Under the pieces are notes generated by a model. The model did not search any database. It was given only the letters and a program-made list of their open reading frames with translations, and was not told the origin of the DNA. Of a DNA stretch of 9,510 nucleotides, positions 1 through 7,065 are shown piece by piece (the first letter of the stretch is position 1; each line of letters starts with the position of its first letter). This stretch comes from DASXPG01 sp035559335. GTDB taxonomy: Bacteria; Gemmatimonadota; Gemmatimonadetes; Gemmatimonadales; JACORV01. The DNA is taken from the NCBI GenBank assembly GCA_035559335.1, contig DATMBH010000159.1, positions 1-9,510 on the forward strand, written 5' to 3'. The position numbers and the translations under genes were made by a program.

Positions 1-2529
1 GCTGTCGCGGAGGCCGGCGGGCGCGAGGTCTCGTTCGTCGCAGACCTCGATGCCGAAGGCACGATCGTCGCCGCCGCGGTGGTGGCGCGGGGCACGGTCG
101 ACGCCGTGCTCGCGCTCCCGGGAGTCGCTTCGCGCGGCCAGATGCTGCTTCATAACCATCCGTCGGGTGTGCTCGAGCCCTCGGCCGCGGACCTCGACGT
201 CGCCGCGCGGTTCCACGATGCGGGAGTCGGATTCGGTATCGTCAACAACGACGCCACCGACCTGTATGTGGTGGTCGAGGTTCCCAGGCCGCGTTCGATC
301 CGGCCGATAGACCCAGTGGCCGCCTCGCGCCTGCTGGCCCCCAGCGGCGGCGTGGCGAAGGCCCTCAGCCTGCTCGAGGACCGCCCCAGCCAGCGCGACA
401 TGGTGGCCTACATCGCCGACACCTTTAACGAAGGTGGCGTGGCGCTGCTGGAGGCGGGGACCGGCGTGGGCAAGTCGTTCGCCTATCTGGTGCCGGCGAT
501 CCTGTGGGCGATCGAGAACGGCGAGCGTACCGTGGCTTCCACCAACACCATCAACCTGCAGGAGCAGCTGGTCGGCAAGGACCTGCCGGTGCTGGCCCGC
601 GCCCTGTCCACCGCCGATCGGCCGGTGCGGTTCGCGCTGCTCAAAGGCTGGCGCAACTACGTGTGCCTGGCGCGACTTCAGCAGGCGCTTGCCCAGGTGG
701 GCTCCCTGTTCGAGCCGGAGCGGCGCGACGAACTCGAGGCGATCGGAGCCTGGGCCCGGAGCACCTCGGACGGCAGCCGCTCGGACCTGCCCTTCACGCC
801 CTCCGAGGAGGTGTGGGACGAGATCGCGGCGGAATCCGACCTCTGCACCAGGCTGCGATGCCGCCACTTCGACAAGTGCTTCGTGTTCGAGGCGCGGCGC
901 CGCGCCGCCGAGGCGGACGTCGTGGTCGTGAACCACCACCTGCTGGCCAGCGACCTGGCGATCCGCCGCGTGCAGGGGAACTGGGATGACGCTGCAGTGC
1001 TGCCGCCGTACCGCCGGCTGGTGATTGACGAGGGGCATCATCTCGAGGACGTGGCCGCAGAACACCTGGGTAAGCGCGTGTCCAGCCGCGGCGTTGAGCG
1101 CCTGCTGGCGCGCCTGGAGCGCGGTGGCCGGGGCGTACTCCCGGCGTTGCGCCAGGCGCTCGTCGCCGAGGCCGACGCGCTGACCGGCCCACCCCTCCTG
1201 GAACGCCTGGCGGTCCGAGTCCGGCCGGCCGTCGAGCGGTCGCGGTCGGCGGCGCGGCTGCTGTTCGAACTGCTGGAGCGATACCTGGCCGGAAGCGCGG
1301 ACAACGTCCAGCGGTTGAGTGAAGGCTTCGCCGATGAGCCGGTGTGGAACGAAGGGCTGGACCAGGCGTTCGAGGGCTTTCAGTACGCGCTCGGCACGCT
1401 GCGCGAGGAGTTGGCGGCCGTGATATCGCGCCTCGGCGCGCAGGAGGACGGGCCGGTTCCGGAGCGACTGGCGCAGCTGTCAGGCGAGCTCAGGGGCATA
1501 GCGGCGCGCCTGGACGCCGCGCGCGATGCGGTCACGGCGGCGCTCCGCCAGCCCCCGGGCCAGACTCCGATGGTGCGCTGGCTGGAGCGGCGCGGCGCGG
1601 CCCACGTCGCGCTGGCCACTGCGCCGCTGGAACTGGCCCCGATGCTCAGGGAGCTGGTCTTCGACCGGGTCGAATCGGTGGTCCTGACCAGCGCGACACT
1701 GGCCGCCGGCGGCAGCTTCGAGTTTCTCGAGCGGCGCCTCGGGCTCGACTTGGAACCGGTGCGCGGCGGCGCGCGCGAAGTACTGCCGTCGCCATTCAAC
1801 TACCGGGACCAGTGCCTGTTCGCGATACCAGACGACATCCCCGATCCGGCACAGTCGGCGGCGGAACACGACCAGGCCACCGCGCGCGCGGTGGCGGAGA
1901 TCGCCGCTGAGTCCGACGGCGGCATGTTCGTACTGTTCACGAGCCATCGCGCGCTGCGCCGGGTGGCGGGAATGCTGGGCGATCGTCGCGACGTGATGGG
2001 CCGCTGGCAGCTGCTGACCCAGGGCGAGCTGCCGCGCGATGCGCTGCTGCGCCGCTTCCGGGAGGCCGGAAACGCGATCCTGCTCGGGACCGACTCGTTC
2101 TGGGAGGGTGTGGACGTACCGGGTCAGGCGCTGCGCGCCCTGGTGCTGGCGAAGCTGCCGTTTCGCGTTCCCACCGAGCCAATCACCGCCGCGCGGCTCG
2201 AGGCGATCGCGGCGGCTGGCGGCGATCCGTTCAACGACTATCTGGTTCCGCTCGCGGCGCTCAAGCTCAAGCAGGGTTTCGGCCGGCTGATCCGCAGTCG
2301 TACTGACGTGGGGGTGGTCGTGCTGCTGGATCCGCGGGTGCTGCGCAAGCGTTATGGCTCCGCGTTGCTGCGCGGACTGCCTGACGCGGACCGGTTCGTC
2401 GGTCCGTGGGAGCGGGTGGTCGAGCGCGTAGCGGAGTTCTTCGAGGTCCACGGTGCCGCGGGCGCGCGGCCGCTCGCAGCGGCCGAGCCGCGGGCGGCAG
2501 ACGCGGTCGATGACGAGGAGGGGTGGTAG
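1..2529 (+). CDS. dinG: JAB(RadC-like)-DinG fusion: ATP-dependent DNA helicase, 5' end missing
   Basis: Superfamily 2 (XPD/DinG-type) Fe-S DNA helicase, expected to unwind DNA 5'-3' at forked, R-loop or damaged structures in the cytoplasm. The frame is open from base 1 (842 codons in window), so the true start lies upstream; the ATG at 79 would cut into the first domain. Counting residues from base 1: residues about 9-85 form a RadC-like JAB/MPN domain with HNHPSG and an exact JAMM spacing H51-x-H53-x7-S61-x2-D64; Glu9 is the candidate JAMM glutamate. From about residue 125 the helicase begins: Walker A EAGTGVGKS (151-159), Fe-S cysteines C222, C282, C287, C293 (the x4 and x5 spacing equals that of E. 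coli DinG as I recall it), DEGH box (343-346), LTSATL (562-567), GTDSFWEGVD (696-705), and motif VI QGFGRLIR (758-765). All core helicase motifs are present, so it should be active. DinG identity is secure; the role of the JAB domain is unknown. Confidence 0.93.
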   Translation, partial: AVAEAGGREVSFVADLDAEGTIVAAAVVARGTVDAVLALPGVASRGQMLLHNHPSGVLEPSAADLDVAARFHDAGVGFGIVNNDATDLYVVVEVPRPRSIRPIDPVAASRLLAPSGGVAKALSLLEDRPSQRDMVAYIADTFNEGGVALLEAGTGVGKSFAYLVPAILWAIENGERTVASTNTINLQEQLVGKDLPVLARALSTADRPVRFALLKGWRNYVCLARLQQALAQVGSLFEPERRDELEAIGAWARSTSDGSRSDLPFTPSEEVWDEIAAESDLCTRLRCRHFDKCFVFEARRRAAEADVVVVNHHLLASDLAIRRVQGNWDDAAVLPPYRRLVIDEGHHLEDVAAEHLGKRVSSRGVERLLARLERGGRGVLPALRQALVAEADALTGPPLLERLAVRVRPAVERSRSAARLLFELLERYLAGSADNVQRLSEGFADEPVWNEGLDQAFEGFQYALGTLREELAAVISRLGAQEDGPVPERLAQLSGELRGIAARLDAARDAVTAALRQPPGQTPMVRWLERRGAAHVALATAPLELAPMLRELVFDRVESVVLTSATLAAGGSFEFLERRLGLDLEPVRGGAREVLPSPFNYRDQCLFAIPDDIPDPAQSAAEHDQATARAVAEIAAESDGGMFVLFTSHRALRRVAGMLGDRRDVMGRWQLLTQGELPRDALLRRFREAGNAILLGTDSFWEGVDVPGQALRALVLAKLPFRVPTEPITAARLEAIAAAGGDPFNDYLVPLAALKLKQGFGRLIRSRTDVGVVVLLDPRVLRKRYGSALLRGLPDADRFVGPWERVVERVAEFFEVHGAAGARPLAAAEPRAADAVDDEEGW
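2516..2521 (+). promoter_or_regulatory. Shine-Dalgarno AGGAGG deciding the FAH-family start
   Basis: AGGAGG (continuing as GGGG) lies inside the last codons of the helicase gene. It is 7 bases before the GTG at 2529 but touches the alternative in-frame GTG at 2523, which therefore could not use it. This favours the GTG at 2529, which shares one base with the helicase stop TAG, an arrangement typical of translational coupling. Confidence 0.7.
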
Positions 2530-3167
2530 TGTTAGCGCTTCCATCTAGGCCCGGCAAAATCGTGTGCGTCGGGCGCAACTACGCGGCGCACGCCCGGGAG
2601 CTTGGCAACGAAGTGCCGACGCAGCCGCTGCTGTTCTTCAAACCGTCCACTGCTCTGATCGGCGATGGGGAACCGATAGTGCTCCCGGCGGCGAGCAGCC
2701 GGGTTGAACACGAGGCCGAGATCGCGGTGGTGGTGGGAAGGAGGCTGCGCCGCGCAACGCCCGGCGAGGCCCGGCTTGCAGTGGCCGGCATCACCTGCGC
2801 CAACGATGTGACGGCACGGGATCTTCAGAAGACCGACGGCCAGTGGGCCCGGGCCAAGGGTTTCGACACCTTCTGCCCGGTCGGCCCCCGGGTCCTGGAG
2901 GTTGACGCGAGCTTCGATCTCACGTCGCTCGAGGTGATTGGACGAGTGAACGGAGCAGTCCGCCAGCACGGCCGCTCCCGCGACATGATCTTCATGGTCC
3001 CCGACCTGCTCGCGTACATTTCCCTGGCGATGACGCTCGAGCCGGGCGATCTGGTGCTCACTGGAACGCCGGAAGGGGTCGGCCCGCTGTCGCCCGGAGA
3101 CGTCGTCGAGGTCGAGATACCGGGAGTGGGCGTGCTGAGGAATCCGGTCGAGGCCGAGCGGGTATGA
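2529..3167 (+). CDS. Fumarylacetoacetate hydrolase (FAH) family protein, FAHD1/YcgM-like
   Basis: Small single-domain FAH-fold enzyme of 212 residues, the size of YcgM/FAHD1-type acylpyruvate hydrolases and oxaloacetate decarboxylases rather than the longer fumarylacetoacetases. Those relatives cleave C-C bonds in acylpyruvates or decarboxylate oxaloacetate using Mg2+ or Mn2+ in the cytoplasm. Visible motifs: CVGRNYAAHA near residues 13-22, the metal-ligand set HEAE (E62, E64) and D93 in ANDVTARD, K110 in RAKGFDTFCPVGP, and the C-terminal GTPEGVGPL (179-187). The start is taken as GTG 2529 because of the Shine-Dalgarno position; GTG 2523 would add two residues. It overlaps the helicase stop by one base and is followed 19 bases later by the aminotransferase. 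The fold and metal site are secure; the substrate cannot be told from sequence, because closely related members act on different oxo-acids. Confidence 0.9.
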   Translation: MLALPSRPGKIVCVGRNYAAHARELGNEVPTQPLLFFKPSTALIGDGEPIVLPAASSRVEHEAEIAVVVGRRLRRATPGEARLAVAGITCANDVTARDLQKTDGQWARAKGFDTFCPVGPRVLEVDASFDLTSLEVIGRVNGAVRQHGRSRDMIFMVPDLLAYISLAMTLEPGDLVLTGTPEGVGPLSPGDVVEVEIPGVGVLRNPVEAERV

Positions 3168-3186
3168 CCATCAACCACGGGAATCA

Positions 3187-4362
3187 ATGAAGCCGATCAG
3201 GACCGCCTCGCGACTGGGACAGCTGCCGGTGTACGCGCTGGCCCACATCCCGCGCCGCAAGCGCGAACTCTTGGCCTCCGGAGTGGACGTGATCGACCTC
3301 GGGGCTGGCGACGCGGACTTCCCGCCGCCGGACCCGGCAGTGCGCGCGCTCAGCGAGGCGGCTCAGGACCCCGCCATGAGCCGTTATGCATGGCAGCTCG
3401 GCTCGCTGCGGTTCCGCGAGTCCATCGCGCGCTATCACGCACGCCGCTTCGGAACCCAGCTCGACCCCGTGGCCGAAGTGCTTCCCCTGGTTGGCTCGAA
3501 GGAGGGGCTGGCCCATCTGGTCCTGGCGTGCGCCGGCCCGGGTGATGTGGTCATCGTTCCGGAACCGGGCTACGTGTGCTACCTGGGCGGGACGATCTGT
3601 GCCGGGGCCGATCCGCACGTGGTGCCGCTCACCCCGCGCACCGACTTCCTTCTGGAGCTGGAGGAGCTGCCAGAAGCGGTGCTGCGGCGCGCCCGCATGG
3701 TGTTCCTCAACTACCCCAACAACCCTACCAGCGCGGTGGCGCCGCGCGAGTACCTGGAGCGCACCGTCAGGCTGTGCCGCGAGCACGGGATCGTCCTCGC
3801 CTTCGACAACCCTTACGTGGAGCTGACCTTCGACGGTTACCGTGCGCCCAGCATCTTCGAGATCCCGGGCGCGAAGGACGTGGCGCTGGAGTTCCACTCC
3901 TGCTCCAAGTCGTTCTCGATGACCGGCTGGCGGGTGGCCTGGGCCGCTGGCAATTCCGAACTCATCGCGGCGCTGGCGCGGGTGAAGTCGTTCTACGACA
4001 CCGGAGCGTTCCTTGCCGTGCAGGAGGCGGCGGCCGCCACGCTGGACCGCGCCGAGGAACTGGTCGCTCCGGTGCGGGAGGCGCTGGCACGCCGTCGCGA
4101 CGTGGCCGTTGCCGCGCTGCGTGCCGCGGGTTTCGAAGTCGAATCGCCACGCGGAACGATGTACCTGTGGGTCCCGCTGCCGGAGGCGCTGCCCTCGGCC
4201 GAATTCGCGCGTATCGCCATGGACGAGGAGGGCGTGATCGTGCTGCCGGGTTCGGCGTTCGGTCCTTCGGCTGAGGGCTTCTTCCGCATCGCGCTGACAG
4301 TGAACGAATCGCGGCTCGAGGAGGCAGCGATGCGGGTGGGAAGGGTGCTTGCGCGAGCGTAA
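3187..4362 (+). CDS. Class I/II PLP-dependent aminotransferase, DapL/AspC-like subgroup
   Basis: Fold-type I aminotransferase of 391 residues, normal for the family. It moves an amino group between an amino acid and a 2-oxo acid through pyridoxal phosphate in the cytoplasm. Visible residues: GSKEGLAHL (PLP phosphate-binding turn), NYPNNPTS with N179, D207 and Y210 in FDNPY (PLP ring contacts), Schiff-base lysine K241 in SCSKSFSMTGWRVAW, PRGTMYLWVPLP, and R367 in FFRIALTVNE (carboxylate-binding arginine). The GSKEG and MTGWR forms resemble enzymes often annotated LL-diaminopimelate, alanine or aspartate aminotransferase, but the substrate is not decided by these motifs. ATG 3187 begins just before the usual N-terminal region; only a weak GGGA precedes it. 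It sits 19 bases after the FAH-family gene, and the next gene overlaps its 3' end by 14 bases, consistent with one transcript. Confidence 0.92.
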   Translation: MKPIRTASRLGQLPVYALAHIPRRKRELLASGVDVIDLGAGDADFPPPDPAVRALSEAAQDPAMSRYAWQLGSLRFRESIARYHARRFGTQLDPVAEVLPLVGSKEGLAHLVLACAGPGDVVIVPEPGYVCYLGGTICAGADPHVVPLTPRTDFLLELEELPEAVLRRARMVFLNYPNNPTSAVAPREYLERTVRLCREHGIVLAFDNPYVELTFDGYRAPSIFEIPGAKDVALEFHSCSKSFSMTGWRVAWAAGNSELIAALARVKSFYDTGAFLAVQEAAAATLDRAEELVAPVREALARRRDVAVAALRAAGFEVESPRGTMYLWVPLPEALPSAEFARIAMDEEGVIVLPGSAFGPSAEGFFRIALTVNESRLEEAAMRVGRVLARA

Positions 4363-5203
4363 GCGGTTCGTTCTTCCGCCGGCGAAGCGCACCAGGCCCC
4401 GCTGGATAGTCGGCTCGCTGGGCGCGCATGGGCTGCTAGTGCTGTTCCTGGTGCTGTCCTACGGCGGCTGGCTGGTCGAAGCGCCGCGCCGCACCCTGGG
4501 CTTCCTGCTCGACGTGCCGCCCCTGCCGCCGACTCCGGTGGTGATGGACCTCGGTCCGCCGCCGCCTCCTGCGGCACCTCGCGCGCGGCCCCTAACAGCG
4601 CCGCGCGAGCCGGCGCCGGCTCCTGCGGCGCAGCCGCAGGTTGAGGTGGGCGACCCGGGAGCGCCTTCCGAGCCCGGTGGAGTGCCGGGTGGTGTTCCGG
4701 GCGGCAGGCCGGGAGGCAGGGGAAGGGCCGGACTCACCCCGCAGTTCACCGACAGCAGGGTGTGGGTGCGGCCCAACTACATCGCGCCGCAGGTCATTGG
4801 CGATCGGCCGCTGGACATCGACTCCATCGCGCGGCGGCGGCTGCTGGCTATCGCCGACTCGATCCGCCGCAATCCGACCCGCTCACCCGACGAGCTTCCG
4901 CGCTGGACTTTCGAGCGCAACGGCCGCACCTACGGCATAGACGAGCGGGGCATCCACCTCGGGGCGTTCACCATACCTTCCGCGGTGCTGGCGCTGCTGG
5001 ACCTACCGCAGGGCAACGTTGACCAGGCTATGATGAACCGGCGCATCGCCGCAATGCGCGCCGAGATCATGCGCGCGGCGGCGCGCGCCGAGGGCGAGGA
5101 CGAGTTCCGCCGCGCGGTGCGGGAGATCAGGGAGCGGGTGGACCGGGAGCGCGAGGAGCGGCGGCGCAGGGAAAGGGAGGAGAGGGAGAGGGCGATACCG
5201 TGA
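4349..5203 (+). CDS. Unrecognised membrane-anchored proline-rich protein with TonB-like N-terminus
   Basis: I do not recognise a family for this 284-residue protein. Order: short basic cytoplasmic N-terminus (1-18), one hydrophobic segment (about 19-39, ending LVLSYGG), a proline-rich stretch (57-96) and PGG repeats (109-123), a small possibly folded region (about 130-220, with RVWVRPNYIAPQVIG and RWTFERNGRTYGIDERGIHLG), then a highly charged Arg/Glu helix to the end (about 235-282). Anchor plus proline-rich spacer is the layout of TonB/TolA-type energy transducers, with the bulk in the periplasm, but I see no TonB C-terminal domain. The start is TTG at 4349, the first start codon after the in-frame stop at 4301, with GGAAGG four bases before it; it overlaps the aminotransferase by 14 bases. 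Strong codon bias and high GC support it being coding. Function unknown. Confidence 0.78.
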   Translation: MRERKRFVLPPAKRTRPRWIVGSLGAHGLLVLFLVLSYGGWLVEAPRRTLGFLLDVPPLPPTPVVMDLGPPPPPAAPRARPLTAPREPAPAPAAQPQVEVGDPGAPSEPGGVPGGVPGGRPGGRGRAGLTPQFTDSRVWVRPNYIAPQVIGDRPLDIDSIARRRLLAIADSIRRNPTRSPDELPRWTFERNGRTYGIDERGIHLGAFTIPSAVLALLDLPQGNVDQAMMNRRIAAMRAEIMRAAARAEGEDEFRRAVREIRERVDREREERRRREREERERAIP

Positions 5204-5241
5204 TCAGTGGCGGCTGATGGGCTGGAGCCTTTCATGCCTTC

Positions 5242-7053
5242 TTAGTCACGCCTCGACCTTCCGCTCCTCAACGCCCCCAATATCGCCCCGGCCGACTCCC
5301 TCAGTCTCCTGTCAGCGTCAGGCAGCGGGTTGTCGGCTGGGTCCGTCAGGCTCACGCGGCCGAACCCTCCATCCAGACCGAAGAACGTGGCCTTGAGCTG
5401 CGAGCCGATCACCGCGTAGCGCGGCTCCCAGCCGACGGTCGTGAGCACGAAGTCCCGCGGCGTCGCGTCGAACATCGATACGCCGTCGGACCAGCGTGAG
5501 GCCGGCACCGTATCGCCCAGCAGCGCCAGGATCGTGGGCGCGATGTCCACATGGCTGGTCACCGCGTCGCTGGCATACACTGGGACCCCCGGGCCCGCGA
5601 TCACCATCGGCACGTGGGTCTGCAGCGTGGTGACGTCGTTGCCGTGGCCGATGCGCCCGCGCTGGCCGTGTTCCTCCCCGTGGTCGCCGACAACCACGAC
5701 CAGCAGCTCGCGGCCGCGCCCGCGCAGCATGCCCAGCAGCGTTGCCAGCCTGCGGTCCACCGTGTGGGCCGCGTTGCGGGCCCGCGCCACCACCTCTGCC
5801 GACGGCGCCCGCGACGCGCTCAGCGCACCGCTGCCCTGCCAGTAGGGACGGAACGGGGCACTGTCGGACGGAAACGTGTAGGGGAAGTGCGTGCCGTCGA
5901 AGAACGCGAACAGGAACAGCGGACTGCTGTCCGACTCGGCGATGAACCGCTCCGCCGAGCGCAGCAGGTCGGCGTCGCGCGCGTTGCCGGTGCCGCCGAA
6001 CTCGGTCTCCAGCGCTTCCGCCACTTCGCCGAACACGTTCTCGCGCAGCCCCATCCAGTCCACCGACGAGGCGGCAAGCAGCCGCATCCGGTAGCCGTTC
6101 GCCCGCAGCGCTCCGAACAACAGTGGCCGGCGCCCCGCGGCGATGGTGTGCTCGAGGCGGCGGCTGTCGAGTCCGTACAGCAGCGCAAACAACGCGTAGT
6201 GGGTGCTCGAGGCCGAGGCGTAGTGCCGCGTGAACCGCGCGCCGCGGGCAGCCAGTCCCCACAGGTTAGGCATCGTGGCAGAATCCAGGAACCCGGCCGG
6301 CAGGCTCTCCAGAATGATGAGCGCGATGTCGGGCCGTCGCTCCAGTCGCACCGTGCCCGGGTCCCGCGCTGGACGTACCCGCGACTCGGCGTCAGCAATG
6401 GCGCGCGTCACCGCCGCTATGTCCTCCGAGGGCCGCCGCCCCGTCAGGCGCCCCAGGAACTTGTTCATGCGCAGCGGCGCCTGGAGCGGCATGGTCTGGG
6501 CCGCTGCGAACAGGCCTGGCCCTCCCAGGAAGGCCAGCGAGGCGGAGGCCACGCGGTCGGCCAGCTGGAGCGCCAGCAGCACCAGCAGCCACGGCCAGGT
6601 GCGCCGCGGTGAGGCGAAGCGCGTGATGAACCGCGGGCCCATCCACAGCGCGAATGCCACCCATGCCGCCGCCGCAGCAGCCACGGCGGCCAGCTCCAGC
6701 GTCGTGATCCCGGTTTCGTGGAACCCGGTGGGCTGCAGCAGCACCCGGACGACCAGGCCGTTCAGGTGCATCTGCATCGCGCGGTACAGCCGCCCGTCCA
6801 CGGCAAACAGCACCATGGCGAGCGCGGTGGCAAGCGGAGCCAGTCTCACGTACACCGCCGGCCAGCGGCTGAATGGAAGCGTAGCGATCCACGGCAGCGA
6901 GCACAGGAACGCGGCCTCAATAACGAACAGGATGGCGAGCGCGAGTCCGTAGCCGCTTGGGAGTGAAGCGAGCGCGAGCCCCGCGCTGTCGCCGTACAGT
7001 GCGAGCAGCAGCGGGACGTGGCCAACGGCCCACAGGAATGCGGAGCGACGCAA
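5242..7053 (-). CDS. YejM/PbgA/LapC-like inner-membrane protein with sulfatase-fold periplasmic domain
   Basis: 603 residues. N-terminal half has about five hydrophobic helices (roughly 5-20, 36-56, 70-86, 117-138, 153-173), then a linker and an alkaline-phosphatase/sulfatase-fold domain from about 240. The layout and local phrases (HLNGLVVRVLLQP, MPLQAPLRMNKFLG, HYASASSTHYALFALLYG) match E. coli YejM as I remember it. That protein senses LPS at the inner membrane and controls LpxC degradation, so an envelope-homeostasis role is inferred. Putative metal or catalytic residues: E249 in IILES, the Ser/Thr cluster 280-284, D457-H458 in GDHGEEHG, H470 in GHGND, H501 and D503 in SHVDIAP. These look more complete than in E. 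coli YejM. Start is TTG at 7053, the first start codon after the gltX stop, 12 bases downstream and in the same frame, without a visible Shine-Dalgarno, so coupling to gltX is likely. An LTA-synthase-like transferase is the alternative. Confidence 0.85.
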   Translation of the reverse strand: MRRSAFLWAVGHVPLLLALYGDSAGLALASLPSGYGLALAILFVIEAAFLCSLPWIATLPFSRWPAVYVRLAPLATALAMVLFAVDGRLYRAMQMHLNGLVVRVLLQPTGFHETGITTLELAAVAAAAAAWVAFALWMGPRFITRFASPRRTWPWLLVLLALQLADRVASASLAFLGGPGLFAAAQTMPLQAPLRMNKFLGRLTGRRPSEDIAAVTRAIADAESRVRPARDPGTVRLERRPDIALIILESLPAGFLDSATMPNLWGLAARGARFTRHYASASSTHYALFALLYGLDSRRLEHTIAAGRRPLLFGALRANGYRMRLLAASSVDWMGLRENVFGEVAEALETEFGGTGNARDADLLRSAERFIAESDSSPLFLFAFFDGTHFPYTFPSDSAPFRPYWQGSGALSASRAPSAEVVARARNAAHTVDRRLATLLGMLRGRGRELLVVVVGDHGEEHGQRGRIGHGNDVTTLQTHVPMVIAGPGVPVYASDAVTSHVDIAPTILALLGDTVPASRWSDGVSMFDATPRDFVLTTVGWEPRYAVIGSQLKATFFGLDGGFGRVSLTDPADNPLPDADRRLRESAGAILGALRSGRSRRD

Positions 7054-7065
7054 GGCGCGAGTGTG

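Noticed and set aside
79..81. ATG as the start of the helicase gene
   Set aside because: The frame is open to base 1 and the preceding codons (REVSFVADLD) fit the first strand of a JAB domain, including the likely JAMM glutamate, so the gene begins outside the window.
2523..2525. GTG 2523 as the start of the FAH-family gene
   Set aside because: It would sit directly on the Shine-Dalgarno; GTG 2529 has proper 7-base spacing.
1480..2544. Long minus-strand ORF opposite the helicase gene
   Set aside because: Arg/His/Gln-rich antisense shadow typical of GC-rich genes; no domain features, and it lies fully opposite a gene with complete helicase motifs.
3184..4392. Long minus-strand ORF opposite the aminotransferase
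   Set aside because: Antisense shadow of a well-supported PLP enzyme; low-complexity composition and no recognisable motif.
4670..4720. PGG-encoding repeat as a DNA repeat or CRISPR-like element
   Set aside because: Short degenerate codon-level repeat inside a coding spacer; no repeat-spacer structure.
5203..5232. Possible intrinsic terminator between the convergent genes (ATCAG/CTGAT, then GGC/GCC followed by TTT)
   Set aside because: Stems of only 3-5 pairs and a three-base T run are too weak to call.
5551..6612. Long plus-strand ORF opposite the YejM-like gene
   Set aside because: Arg/His/Gln-rich shadow; the minus-strand gene has clear membrane helices and sulfatase motifs.
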